A stretch of 64,000 nucleotides of DNA from Batillaria attramentaria (GCA_018292915.2 JACVVK020000387.1:437501-501500), one strand, 5' to 3'. Numbered from the stretch's first letter, positions 50,736-63,847 are shown. Notes: generated by a model not told the origin, from the letters alone. Program-made: numbers and translations.

Positions 50736-50789
<54 letters not shown>

Positions 50790-53700
50790 TCACTGATTGA
50801 GACCAACCTCTGTACTGCAGCGTTTTCCACACGGTTTTCTGCTGGTCCTGCACTTTCTTAATCACATCGACCGTGCTTAAAAAAAAAATAAAAAAATAAA
50901 AAGAGCAAGACTGTGTCAGTACAACAATCCACTTACACACAAACGTAGCAGGATCATCTCTGACATGTGTTTTAATAGCAACGAAAGGTGTAAACACCAT
51001 ATCTGAACATCAAAAGCATCAACTTACAAAGGTTGTGGGATGCATGGATCCAGTATTTTACACGGGTCCCCGAGCATCACTGAAGAGCATTCAGACACAA
51101 CGTCCAGATCATCTTTGGTGCCAGACTGCAAGTTAGAACACAAAAAAGATGACACCTACTCTGAGAAATACTGAACAGACCTTCATGAAACAATCCAAGG
51201 AAAACAAAAGAGCATAATGTACAGGTCTTAGATGCTGTCTAAAATATCAGTCACTGCACAAAAAAAGGAGATATCTGCAACTTCTGTGGGTACATGTGCC
51301 AATAACCACTTGCATAAAGTTTCACAGAGGAGGTAGTGAAATGCAAACAACTAAACAAACTGAGCAATGAATACCTTGGCAAAAAGCAGCATGTGACCTC
51401 TGGCCAGGCCCTGCATCAATGCAACAATATGTGCAACGCAAGCTGCGCTGGGTCCACCTTCACCCTATGGAAAATATTCCACACTTGCAAATGTGACAAT
51501 TATGTGCATCTGAATTGTAATTTTTTGTGGATAAATTGTGGACAAAGACCATTTTTATATGTGAGAATGAAAGCAGATGAATCTCTGCATTATGCCTCAG
51601 TTCATTTCAATAAATCGTTAGTGTTCCACTGAGGAAAATTGTGGTTCTTAGCAAATGCATCAACGTAGTGTTGTTCATGCTTAGCAAAATGTCTGAATAA
51701 ATGACAGGATACAAAAAGCTGAAATGCCATTAATTCTACCACAAACTGAAGATAACAAGATTTCAACAAACCTCAGTTGATGGCATGTTGAGGCATACAA
51801 TGACCAGGTCTGGGCCAAACTAGATGGAGAGGAAAGAGAAAAAAGTGAAAAAAAAACAACTCCTATGACCAACAAAATGTTGAAGTCAGTGAAACAGCTG
51901 TTCGAAACAATACATGTGTTATTCTCCCATGGCTGAAGCAAGATATCCCCACAGATCAAGAATTCAAGTGAATCCCTAAACATTAACAAAGGTTACTGAA
52001 AGAGTATAGTCTAATAAAACCTAATAATTCACATCATAACCAAGCCTTACCTCATAAGCAATAGGCAGCAGAATCTGCTGACACACCGCCATGAGATCTC
52101 CATCACCCATCTGGTTCTGCAGCACAGGCAAGAAGTACAAAACGTGTAATTTTCTTTTCAAAACCATGCGCTTGTTGCTCTCTGAAGTACCTACACCTAA
52201 CAGTTGCCTACAATATTTATTGAAACCATTAGCAAAAAAGCGCTGAAATATATGTGCTGGCAGCAACATAAGCGACCAAAATGACATGCGGAGAATGTAT
52301 GGACTCAAAAGCTGTGGAAGACATAGCTTAGGTCAGGCTGTTTTCTAATGAAGCATTGTGCCTCCACATGTGAACAAACATACGCACACACGAATATACA
52401 TGTGCGTGCGTGCACACACACACACTCACACACTCCCCCCACCCCCCCCCCCCTCACACACACACACACTCACCCCCCCCCCCTCTCTCTCACACACACA
52501 CTGACACACACACACACTGACACCCCCCCCCTCCCCCTCACACACACTCCCCCCCCCCCCTTCACCCCCCCTCCCCTCTATCTCACACACCCACACACAC
52601 TGACACACACACACACACTGACACACACACACACACACTGACACACACACACACACACACACACACTGACACACACACACACACACACACTGACACACAC
52701 ACACACACTGACACACACACACACACTATCTGAGACTAAAAACATACTCTGCTGGTGGGAACACTGACGAATTGTGGTCTGCCTTTGCCAGATACACCAC
52801 TGTCTCCATCAGAACCACAGCCCACAGACATGACAAGCACACTGTAAAGAAGCAGGCACAGTTGTTCAGAGAGAAAAAAAAAACAAAAACACTAGAAGGT
52901 CACGGCACTCTGATAACAAACCACAAATTTATGAAAAAGAAAACAAAATCAAGGCTATCTTTATGATTGACATGCATCTTCGGCACAGTAACTTACATGG
53001 CATATACCGGTAGAGCAAAAGTGGCTACAGTATATTAATTTGTTAAGAGACCATGGATCCCACGCTTCAGCCATACACTTGTTGTAACATATGCATAAGC
53101 ATCAGGCAAAACAAGCTCAAATCCTGCCAAAAGATCAGCATAGCGTTCATATGACAATAACATTTTAGAAACACCTTACAGGAGGAACTGCCCTGGAACC
53201 CAGTGTTCCCTGTGATTTGAAAATACAATGGTCTGTGGGACCCTTTCTGCATATTTTGAGGGTCCTTCTGTAAATTTTGACTTGAGAGTCCATTGTCTTT
53301 TGATATAAAAAGTCTGAAAGTCAAAACCATTTGTTGTTTACAAAAGTATTAAAGTAGGAGAGATGCATGTAACTTGTAGTGTGTCAGCTATAGCGAATCG
53401 GCAAGGTGAAGAACCCACACGATCACCAAATAGAGCATTATGATAGGGAAAAAGTGTCCCAGAGTGCTTAAGCCAATCAGATTCTGTCTGTTATGTGCAA
53501 TGGCTCACGGAAATGCGATGCTGCAAGTGTTCGGTGCTAGTTACAGATTGTTTTTTGTTTATCAAATTCCAGGACAGTGTTGGAAAAATAGTTTGTCACG
53601 GTGAGACCAAAAACGTGCATCCCCTGTGACGCGCTGTTCTCAAATTTCTACGTCAATTTGATAGTTTTGTGAGTACGAATACGCACACCTGTGCATAATC

Positions 53701-56700
53701 GGGAACACTGGGAACCAACAGACTCACCTGGACTCTTGTCCTGCCTCTACTACAGGTAGAGAGTTTTGGCCCTCCAGAAGGCTCAGGATCAGAGTTCTGC
53801 AAAGAAGGAGAATAAGAAGAGTAACAAGCCATTATGTGAAAAACTAAACACACTGTATATTCACTACATGTAGTTAAGGTTGCTTGTCCCTTTGACAGCC
53901 TATGAGTAGATTTTGATGAGAGCAGGTTTGAAAGTAGTATAGGCATCTGGCAACACTATGTACTATGTGTTATTTACGGGTAAAAGCTGTATTCTGAGTA
54001 AAAGGACAAAAATTTGAATCCTTGAAAACGGAAAAAATTGTTGATATTTTAAACTAACTGTTTGAGCAGACAACTGTAAGAGAGTAATGTTAAAGAGAAG
54101 GACCACGTATGAGGTTAACTCACTAATCCAACGCATGTCTAAATTAGCAAGAAGAAAAGCAGAGGTGAAACCAGGAAAACCCTGCATAACACCAACCTTC
54201 TGAAACTTTGATTTCCCGGTATGGCAGCGACTGCAAGTGAAAGTTCATGATCCCAGCAGGCATCAGATGTTGAAGACTGGTTTCTGGAATGGAAAATGAC
54301 AGCCAAATTCCAAAATTTATGCAACTGCAGACACATGAAGAAACAGCTATGTCTTGATTAGTGCAAAACCTTTACAGAGTTTAGGCCATGTGAAACGTCT
54401 TTGAGAATGGTTGACGGAGGCACTGAATGCTAGAAGTGACTGGTTCAGACGCCTACATCTAAGGAACGGACCGTTTCCCTTGGCACTATCGATTATGGCC
54501 CTACTTTCACTTACAGCATGATGGATGGTCAGTGTATATTAAAATGTACTTGGTGGTAAATGACCTGTTCATGATTGTGTAAATGGGGTAAATACAATTT
54601 ACCTTCTTGGTAATTTTTCAAACTAATCATCTTTAAATAAATGCCACTTACTGCGGAATCATGACACATGACTGGACCTGGAACAACACAAAAGCCACCC
54701 ATCAATTATTAATCATCATGATACAGTTTCAAACCCTCCAGCAACTGGCCCCTGTAGTGTAGTGGTAAGCACTCTGGACGATGGACCAGGATAGCATGGT
54801 TCAAATCTCAGCCGAGGCAAGCAGGATTTTACCTATTGCTGTCGCCATACACCTGAGACTCGCCCATTTCACGAGTGTGACTTGGGAATGCTTCGCTTGT
54901 TATGACACATCCCATGATGTGGATGATTAAATGGCCGTCACCACAGGTGCCATAGTTCCCAGGCCTGTTTAATACCCAGATATTGATGATGATGATGATG
55001 ATGATGATGGAGACTAGGTATAGTGCATGGCTCCACTGTAACTGAATGCTCATTGCGCTCTCAAAGGGAGAGCTTCCTAAAAGAAACAGTGCTAAAAAAA
55101 AAAAAAAAAAAAAGAAAGAAAGAAAGTGCCGATGACTACTGGGGTGAAGCACTAAAGAAAGAGTACTGTTGAACGACCACAACTTGGTATGTGAGTGCTC
55201 ACCTTTTCCTCTGTCATTGCAGCAAGGACAAGAGGTAACTGAAACTGAATGTCCAGGTCCTTTGAGTTTGATCTCTCCTGCAAAATTGAGAGCAGACTGC
55301 ATAAGAGATAGTGAAGCTACTGTTCTAGAACCAAACATAAATGTCGTTTAATTTCTTTCAACAGAAAATAGAAAGTTCTCTCTCTCTCTCTGTATCTCAA
55401 GCACTCATTCAAACATGCGAGCATGCACACACACAGACACACCCATGCAGACACAATTACTTTAATGCCTACTATTGATCTACGAGCAATGGAAGGCACA
55501 ATGGTTTTACGTACCTGGAGCAAGTGACAGCGAGACAACAGTCCTCTTTCACGTAGTTTCTTGAACATCCTGACAGGGAAAACAACAAACGAATCATACA
55601 AAGTACACGTAATTTACTCCTGAACGAAATGGAGTTGGTGTACATGTTCCAGCATCCTCCATAAACTTCAGTGTAGGCTAGATTTTCCTATTCTGTTCCA
55701 AGGTTGTGACAATGTACATGCATATGCCTGTCATTTGTTCAACTACATTCTTGAAGGCAGTTTTCGAAATAGCAGGCAACCATACTCTCACCTGTCAGAC
55801 TTGCCATTGGGCATCTCATCACCAATGCAGTACAACAGCAAGCCAACCCTAGAAGGAAGAACAGATCAAATTGTTAGGGTTTCATGCAAAAAAGCTCTTC
55901 ACAGAAAATAAGAGGAGCAGCTGATCGTCACCTGGTCACTGACACTAACCGACAGGTGGACTTTCTAACAGATGGCAACTGAGGAAACCTCGTGTACCTG
56001 TGTTCTGGCACGGTGAGGACCGTGTTCTCTTCCAGCTGCGTGATGTGCCTGTCCAGCATGGCGAGCTCCATGTCCGACACTGGGCTGCAACACTCCTGCA
56101 CCAAAGGGTACTGGTCAGGGCGCTTGTGTTGCGTTCGAAGTGACATGCCTGGTCTGAAAGCATGACAGGTCAGAACTAGAACAGTTTTTAATTGGATGTG
56201 GCTTATGTATGCTATGGGAGCTGTTACTGTGCAGCAAGATTTCTGGCTCCCAAAATAAACACTTGCTGTATAAACTCATATAAAGTGATTATAAAAACTA
56301 AACCCGAAACAACAACAGCAAACAAACAAAAATGACAACAACATTTACTGCAATTATTATTATTTTGTTGTTGTCAAGTTATTACACATACCAAACCAAT
56401 TTCATGTTGTTTTTATTGGCTCAGAATCCTAACTTTTGATTCTTATTTTGTTTCGAGCTCTGAGTCCAAAGACGATTTTTCCATTTCATATCTGTTTTTA
56501 ATGGACAGTAAAGTATTTTTGAACTTGAATTTGAATTAGAACAACAAAACAAAACCATAAAAAACACCTTTCATCAAAGCCCTGTTTTGTAGATCCAAAT
56601 GATTGGTAAGTTGTTACTGTTTTTTCAGGTCAACAACATCAGCATATGCAGGAAAAAGTGTGTGAAAGACTGCAGAAATAAGATGAGAGTCACGAGTGGA

Positions 56701-56919
56701 AATGTGTTATCAAAATTCACTGCATGATTCTCAGTCCACGGAAATTACACTGAAACGTCAAGGGATACTGCTATGCTCAGCCTTCTCTCCCTCTTAGTTA
56801 ATTAGCTGCAAAATGGCCTTTGTTGCCTGTACAACTCTATCCATCTGTAACTACTACCCCCCCCCCCCCCCCCCCCCCAGCTCATTTTACCGAGATCCCA
56901 GCTGTATTTTATGAAAGTG

Positions 56920-56978
<59 letters not shown>

Positions 56979-59161
56979 TTTTTCTGTGTGTGTGTGTAAT
57001 TGTAGAGCGCTCTGAGCCAGCATCTGCTGGGATACTGCGCTATATAAAAGCAATTTATTATTATTATTATTACTTTGGTGGATAGTTCATCTGCCACAAG
57101 CCGTTTTCTTCCTCTTCCTCCGTGAGAGTGTCCTGATAGGCCAGACTCGGGTGTAGGGCTCGATGGACTTTAACAACATTAAGCACCGACTCCACCACAC
57201 TGTGGGGGAAAAAAAGAGAGAGAAAAGCGGTTCACAAAAAGCCAATGCACATCAATTACTATCAATTACTTGACGTCAAACAGCTTCAAAGTATTTAACC
57301 GCAAAACAAAGGAAAGATGCCAAAACATGCTTATCCACACCTGTTCCTTGCCGGCTGGGTAGATGGAATGTTGGGTGTCGGATCCCCCAGCAAAGCTCTC
57401 AGCGACAATGCAGCTCCCTCAGCTAGCGTTTTCAGACAGTAGCCTCCCTATATTAACAAAGCGTCATGTGACACAAACTTTTCTTTTCTCATGGGCATGC
57501 AGACTGGGACTCTTCACAGTCAGGGCCAAACTGAATGTGGATGACACGGCAGTCTGCCTGGATTGAATGGATTTAAGCTGGACTGTTTGGCTAGGGTATC
57601 TGCATCTCTTGCCCACAACCTGCCCCCTTGGACCATCTTCTGTTACTCACATGGCAGGGACAAACCTATCTACCAACCAACCAACACTTAGTAAAAAAAA
57701 CACACACATGACAACATGCATACTACAGTATAAAATCTTTACCAGTGCCACCAGAACCAGTGAAATGTACTACACTGAAACAGAAAACGTTTTGGCTCTG
57801 GACAACAATGCCAGTAATTTTTCTGTGTATTTACATGTACATCAGTTTATTCTCTGTGGCTACTGCATGTCTTCAGTGTCTCTTTATGTATATGACCAAA
57901 TTACAAACAACAAACCAATGGCACTGATTCTCGTGTAATGTGTTTCTTTGTTTGCGACCAATATCCCCTGAAACACAACAAAATCACCAAACCTCTAAGA
58001 TGAGGGCGATTTTTCCACCTGCCAGTGGTCTCAGCAAGTTGATGAAGTGAGCAAAGCAAGCTGGACTCAGACACATCTCTCCCTACAACGAAAATAAAAT
58101 TTCTTGGCAAGGGGTTCTAGACACTAAGGCTTATAAACGCACTGAATGCACTTGCCTGCATGCATTGCAGCCCACTCCCAGATACACATATTGCTAGCCT
58201 GTTATGTCAAAACTTGATTCACTAAACAGTTAAAAGACCACAGCTTTCGGGCATTCCGCTAACCCTTTCCTTCAAAGCTGTTGCATGCTAGACCTTCATC
58301 TGTTATTTTAAACGGACTATTTCCATCTTTGCTCAGCCAACATACGTTTTGGAGCAGTTTCAATCGTGACTTAATAATAAATTGCTTTTATATAGCGCAG
58401 TATCCCAGCAGACGCTGGCTCAGAGCGCTCTACAATTAGACTTCCCCTGTATGCTCAACATACTCTATCTTTCAGCTCTTTTGTGATACAATGTTGTTTA
58501 CACTTTGCGCGAGCGATCGAACATTCAAATTCTACAACTGTTGTTACGCTACTGGAGCGCTCAGTGTGGTCGCTGCTTCTGTTGGCTCAGTGCCAGCATT
58601 ACATGCGCTGTAACTGTCCAGGTGTGCAAGTGGTGTGACGACTGATACCGCAAAAACATCTCAGAACGATCTGTGAGCATAAAAATGGTAGCTTTAGCCC
58701 CTTTAAAATAAGATGGAAGTACATGTATTACTCTTACCTCTGGACAACCAATGGCAGCATCAAATCCAGCAGATATCAGAACAAGCTGTGGCTGATACTG
58801 TGCACATGTGAACAGACAGAAATCCAAGTGAGATTCAGAAGATTTCTTTATCAGATTCACAAGCTCATTAATCCTTTATGTCTGTGAGAACTGTAAAACC
58901 ATTCACTAGGAAAGGCGTCACCTTTCAGGCAAGAAGATTCTACAAATTTTACACTTGGAAAAATTGTGGCCAACTTGTTAATTATAAGTCCAGCATAAAA
59001 TGCCAATCAACTGAAAGGCTCAATCCAAGATTTTATGTTTCTTCAGCAAAGCATGGATATACACTGTATATACTGTTGTCGTTAATGGCCAATGATTACT
59101 ATGGCATTGCTGCCATGACAATGTATGATGTGCGAGCATGGTGAGTGAATAAGCGTGTGCA

Positions 59162-59202
<41 letters not shown>

Positions 59203-59235
59203 ATGTGTGTGTGTGTGTGTGTGTGCATGTGTGTG

Positions 59236-59296
<61 letters not shown>

Positions 59297-62200
59297 ATGT
59301 GCTTGTCCCAGAAGTAAATCCCTGGATGGACAGGACCGTCACACTGACTTCTGTCTGATAACCTGTATCTCATTTGTTGTGTTCGTTTCCTGCATGGTGT
59401 GAGGGCATGAGTGTGTGTGGATGGTTCGTCTGAAATGCGTGTGCTGTTTTGCATCGCCTCAATAGCCACACCCCACATCCTGACAAGTCTGACCAACATT
59501 ATCTTGTAGCGAGAAACGCCTACAATGCATGCACAGAGGTAATGAGAAACACAACCCTACCTCATACGCAACTGGAAGAAGAACGTTGAAAAATATCGAC
59601 AGGTAATCACTGTTGTCACATCCAGTCTGCAACAATCCACAACTAAATAATGTGGCTATACATATGCCCACAAGCCTTTTTTTTTCAAGAGATACTCGAG
59701 ATGGGGAAACAATCCTCCTTTTCTTGGCCTATGTGCTCAGAAGTAATAAGTTAAAGCTGCTCTAAACCTTACAGTAAGCAAATCAGGCAAGCAAACAAAT
59801 TTCTTTTATAGTTTGTATATTAATGCCCACCATGTTAAGCCTGGAGAATAAGCTTTAACAACAAAATTGTGTCCATCATTATTTAGTAATGCCTAAGATT
59901 TTGATACAATTTTAAAAAAATCTCTTTTCAACTTCAGAACACCATCCTGTCCATCTAATAAAAAAATAAAATAAATAATAATAATAAAAAAACCTAAGTT
60001 AATTAATGTTATGTAACATGTAAATTTGGTATCACCTTCCTCACTGAGAGGGTGTTTAATTCATGTTAATTCATGTGACACAACATGTAGAGACACAGTA
60101 CCACCTACCTCATTAAGGGGGACGTTAAAGTTGTACCCTGCCCCCTTGCCTTCTCCGATGTAGTCATAGTCTGACTCACGTAGATGAGGCCATTCTAACC
60201 CATGCTCATAGCGGTGTATGGAGAAAAACAAAACCCTGTTCAGACGGCAAAAAGACAAGAGTTAAATGAATGTTGTAAAATGGTTGCATTCACAAAATGC
60301 AAAGAGTCAAATGAATGTTGTAAAATGGTTGCATTCACAAAATGCAAAGAGTCAAATGAATGTTGTAAAATGGTTGCATTCACAAAATGCAGTCAATTTT
60401 GGTAGAAGGGCCGAAGTGCCATGGATCTGATAAACACTCAGACTCTTTTACCATTTGATGACAAATCAGTTCTCTTGAAAAAGCAAAGTAGTACTGAAAC
60501 TATGTCTCTCACTATGTGAACAGATTTACCCAGAACCAGACCTACACCTGTGTCTACCATCCACTGTTTTTGCAACTGCTTCATTCTAAGACAAGAGCAT
60601 TTGAACATGTAAATCTGTTTGTGAAGGTGTTTTGTTAAGGATGGGTGGGTGGGTGTTTGAGGGTTCAGCGTCCTTTCCCACCGCATGTTTTGTCAGGCAT
60701 GTCGCTCACCATCTGAAGCACACAAATTTACTGAGAATTAGACCCATACATGTAAATCGTTCTTTTCCCCAAAGCTCGATGAGGCCAGTGTTTGTGAACA
60801 TGTCAGAATGCGTTGTCGAGTCTGCTCACTCACCTTGGATCATCATAGAAGTGGAACTGTGTGCCCTGCCCATGGTGTACATCCCAGTCCACTATTAGCA
60901 CCCTGAAATGACAGTACCAGTGCGTCGTTTATGCAGAAATTTCAGAATCAGACGCCGAGATTTTTAGGCTGTGCATCGTTGCGACACATGATTTTTCACA
61001 ACTTGAAAAGCAAAAGCAAAGACGGTGATCACTGGAATTGGCAGCAACAGAGAATTACCTGCCCTGGTCCTCGGTTTTCCCGATACATATCATGCATTTC
61101 TGGTGGTCCTCTGCATCAGAGTACACATTTGGGACCTCCTTCCCCACCCTACCTCCAACAGGCAGTTCACATTCACTGTCAGGGCAAATAAACTGATGAC
61201 CGGTATGGAACAGCTGGGGAAAAGAAGTCAACAGAGAGTTATTACCCTTGCTGCTACCACATCAGACTGAAGTCGTGGGGGTAAAGGGGGAATCTCCTAC
61301 AGTATCATGTCATCTGGTATATCTGTAGGAGAAACCAAACCATTCCATAACGTCATCTGATCGAAGACAGTGGTTGTTGCACGAATGCATGCATCCTTTA
61401 GCAAGATAAGGCAGTCCCAGCTAATCAAGGATGCGAGCTATTTTTGCACGCTTGCCTTTTCAGTCCGTGTTTTTCCAGAGCCACACTGGCAGCAACAGCC
61501 ACATTGTTGAGGTAACAGTACCCGTTGAACTCCTCTTTCATTGCATGGTGCCCTGGTGGTCTGCAATTACACACATGGCGTACGCAAAAAATGAATGTAT
61601 GAATCAGATGCCCCACTGAGTGAAACCAAATTCTACTGTCAGAAACACAAGTAAATCCCAGGGCCCGCATGTAAAACTCAAGCTTAATTCAACCCACGGC
61701 TACGGGCCTAACCCAGACTACGATAATAGAAACCCCGAAACAAAATTAAATGGAAAAAGAAAGGAAGAAAAATTCCTTCTATAGCGGCTTCGGCACCGTG
61801 GTGGAATAGACCCCCTTCATGATTAAAATAAAAACAGCAGAAAATTTAACCCTAGAGCTAGTTTAGTTCGAGGTTAGACTTTAATCTGGGGCTAAAATCC
61901 CTAACCTCGACTTTTACATGCGGGCCCAAGGCTTAAAATAGTCCAGGGACCAAAAGAAGGAAAAGTGTGTAGCATATAGTGACAAAGTGGCAAAGCCAGG
62001 AGTACGTGTCTGCAAAACACACACATTATATTAAGCCAGGGGTGTCCGGGGGCATGCTCCCCTGGAATTTTTTAAAATTAAACTGAAATCTGTGCAATTT
62101 TTTTTTTAATTTTTGCTTGATTTTAAGTGTTTCAGAGGAGGAAGTACTTTTTTTTTTAAAGGAAAGTTTCAGAATTACACCCAAATCTGTGCAATTTGGT

Positions 62201-62523
62201 GCATTCCTGACACGATTTTGTGCTTCAGAGGAGGAAACACACTTTCTGGGGGGAGGAACATTTTTAGTTAAAGGTGGAAATCCAACGAAAGGTGGAAGAT
62301 TTTAAGCCGTGAAATCCTTTATGACGTCCAACCTAAACAGCATAGCAAACTTTTTTTTTTTTTTTTTAGTCCATTGGAAAACAGGCAAAACTTTGCTCTT
62401 GTTCAAAAGTTCTGCAAGGTTCCTATGTTTATAACGCTACATCAGACGCACGACAAAAAGATTGGTGATCAGCATACCTTGTGACAGCCATCCCATTTTG
62501 CAACTGAAAAAACAAAGAGGACA

Positions 62524-62562
<39 letters not shown>

Positions 62563-63244
62563 GCAGACAAAATATTACACTTTGTGGTTGCAGTGATTAG
62601 AGATATAAAACAAATGTACAGATCAGATCTCAACTTCTGCCATCATATGTTAAAAGGGTCAAAGTACCCTGAACTTAATAAGCGCTTAGGCCTTTTGTCC
62701 AGATGACAGCAGTCTTCTTCCACAATGGTATGGTTTAAAAAAAAAAAAAAATCACGTCTGTCCTACAGTTTTACATCATCACAATGAAGTATGCATACAT
62801 GTACTCCACTAAGTACCAACAAACCAACCTCACATGACACTAAATTTTCTACGCTTACCTGCCCTGTTACAACCTTCTCCACCAGGTCAATGGCTCCTCC
62901 CAGTGCAAGACGTGCATTTTCCTCCACATTCTGTATTCAGAAACACCAAATAACACCACAATGTCATGCATGGTTAAGATCTTAGACTTTTACCTGCATG
63001 AAGAACAACAACAAAAAAATGCAAGAAGGAAAAAAAAGAAAAAAAAGAAGAACACCATGAGGGCTTAAATTTGAGCTCCACAGCATAATCCACCAAAATG
63101 CCTTACATTGTGGAAGTAAACAAAGTCATAGGACTGTGACAGTTTGCTGAGTTCTTGAGTGTCCATCAGCTTGGTCTCCTCCAGCATGTCCAGGTGGGCC
63201 CTGGAGTGACAAAGGAGTGCCTCCTCATCTTTCGCAGGCCGCAC
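50495..63244 (-). CDS. HDAC10: Class IIb histone deacetylase, HDAC10-type (25 exons visible, N-terminus beyond window)
   Basis: Exons, minus strand: 63107-63244, 62859-62930, 62478-62503, 61456-61560, 60834-60902, 60109-60235, 59561-59626, 58738-58797, 57993-58082, 57341-57447, 57074-57199, 55998-56153, 55792-55848, 55515-55569, 55203-55277, 54652-54677, 54197-54283, 53728-53796, 52748-52841, 52051-52116, 51772-51819, 51375-51464, 51028-51125, 50808-50875, 50495-50523. They total 2,004 nt (667 aa and a stop), all phases closing. Catalytic marks in visible numbering: PPGHH 80-84, DWDVHH 119-124 (zinc ligands D121, H123), D214 in AGFDAA, E221 in GCPEGE (the polyamine gatekeeper position) and Y254 in EGGY. 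A second, degenerate deacetylase half follows ([22 protein letters not shown]; Asn where the zinc Asp should be), as in HDAC10 but not HDAC6. Expected role: cytosolic N8-acetylspermidine deacetylation. About 53 N-terminal residues are missing. Exon 4 uses a GC donor. Confidence 0.94.
51375..51464 (-). CDS. HDAC10: HDAC10 exon 22, without an ATG
   Basis: 30 codons, phase 0, between CCATAG and a GTATTC donor. It encodes [16 protein letters not shown] and [14 protein letters not shown]. It joins [16 protein letters not shown] to [10 protein letters not shown] and corresponds to the GLAGGR-type segment of the HDAC10 pseudo-domain. It is easily missed because no long open frame with a start covers it. 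Confidence 0.88.
52401..52725. repeat. Compound (CA)n / poly-C / (CT)n low-complexity tract
   Basis: CA runs are broken first by C8-C10 blocks and then regularly by CTGACA. It lies in the HDAC10 intron between 52,116 and 52,748 (minus-strand sense: downstream of exon 19), ending about 20 bp from that exon's donor. Confidence 0.95.
54747..55012 (+). repeat. SINE family 2, diverged copy
   Basis: Head CCTGTAGTGTAGTGGTAAGC with body words TATGACACATCCCATGATG and CACAGGTGCCATAGTTCCC, ending in (GAT)n at about 54,984-55,008. It lies in the HDAC10 intron between exons 15 and 16. Confidence 0.85.
57000..57073 (+). repeat. Short AT-ended repeat, copy 1 (touches HDAC10 exon 11 donor)
   Basis: Contains GAGCGCTCTGAGCCAGCATC and TATATAAAAGCAATTTATTA followed by (TTA)n. 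On the minus strand the exon 11 donor is AA/GTAATAATAATAAT, so the splice site is formed by the repeat's own trinucleotide tail. The inverted partner is at 58,372-58,437. Confidence 0.85.
58372..58437 (-). repeat. Short AT-ended repeat, copy 2, inverted
   Basis: Reverse complement of 57,000-57,073 with only a few mismatches. It lies in the intron between HDAC10 exons 8 and 9. Confidence 0.88.
59164..59298. repeat. (GT)n array with GCATGT interruptions
   Basis: GT blocks are separated by GCAT words, in the HDAC10 intron between exons 7 and 8. Confidence 0.97.
60257..60392. repeat. 45-bp minisatellite, three near-identical units
   Basis: Each unit holds GAATGTTGTAAAATGGTTGC and ATTCACAAAATGCAAAGAGT. 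It lies about 20 bp upstream (minus-strand sense) of the HDAC10 exon 6 acceptor at 60,236. The plus-strand frame with a repeated [10 protein letters not shown] peptide is an artefact of it. Confidence 0.95.
60640..60690 (-). repeat. SINE family 1 tail fragment
   Basis: Only the (ACCC)n tail and an adjacent AAAGGACG word remain, on the minus strand, in the HDAC10 intron between exons 5 and 6. Confidence 0.6.
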
Positions 63245-63344
63245 CTACAAAAGGATGAAAATATACCAGTGGTATATGTGTGTATCACACAGTCCAAGAG
63301 ATAGCAACGTACATGCACTTTGCAAATCACAAAGCTTCATAATT

Positions 63345-63847
63345 ACAGGTCCCTGTAGTGTAGTGGTTAGCACTTCGGACCATGGACCGGGAGACCCGGG
63401 TTTGAAGCCCAGCCGAGGCAAGCGGGATTTTTCCTACCTAGGTCGGCTCCTACCCAGAGCGGGTGTGCTATGGGCCTAATGGGGAGGCTGTTGCCACACA
63501 GCCGAGATTCACCCACTTTGCGACTGGGTGCGACTTTGGGGGTGCTTCCCTTGGTATGACACATCTTATGATGTGGATGATTACACGGCCGGCACCGCAG
63601 GTGCCATAGTTTCCGGGCCTGGTTAATGCTGGGATATTTATGACAGGAAGCGTAGAATGCGGCCCTGTCCTGCAGTCCCAAACCACACGGACCTCCCTAG
63701 CATCATCTTATCATCATCCTCATCTCCATCATCATGCATAATATAAAAAAAATGCCCCAGCTTCCGAGCCCTCCGTGGATTCCACCCATTACCTGGGAGG
63801 AACACCACTGGAACTGGCAAAGAGTTGGGGCAGCAATTTTTTTAAAA
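63345..63847 (+). repeat. SINE family 2, full-length copy with 14-bp target duplication
   Basis: About 500 bp from TCCCTGTAGTGTAGTGGTTA and the B box GGTTTGAAGCCC through the family body to a T/A-rich end, flanked by AAAGCTTCATAATT at 63,331-63,344 and 63,848-63,861. It lies upstream of the first visible HDAC10 exon, inside the preceding intron. The remaining 63,862-64,000 shows no exon. Confidence 0.88.

Noticed and set aside
52348..52641. Pro/Thr/His-rich 97-aa frame
   Set aside because: Compound CA, C and CT low-complexity sequence in an HDAC10 intron.
55169..55351. Plus-strand frame opposite HDAC10 exon 15
   Set aside because: Antisense shadow; the minus-strand exon 55,203-55,277 fits the phase and the HDAC10 pseudo-domain.
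60202..60405. 67-aa frame with repeated [10 protein letters not shown] peptide
   Set aside because: Translation of the 45-bp intronic minisatellite, antisense to HDAC10.
50495..63244. HDAC6 identity
   Set aside because: HDAC6 has two active domains and a ubiquitin-binding zinc finger. Here the second domain is short and lacks its zinc ligand, there is no zinc finger, and the C-terminus matches HDAC10. An HDAC6-like insect form also has CPEGE, so the gatekeeper alone was not used to decide.
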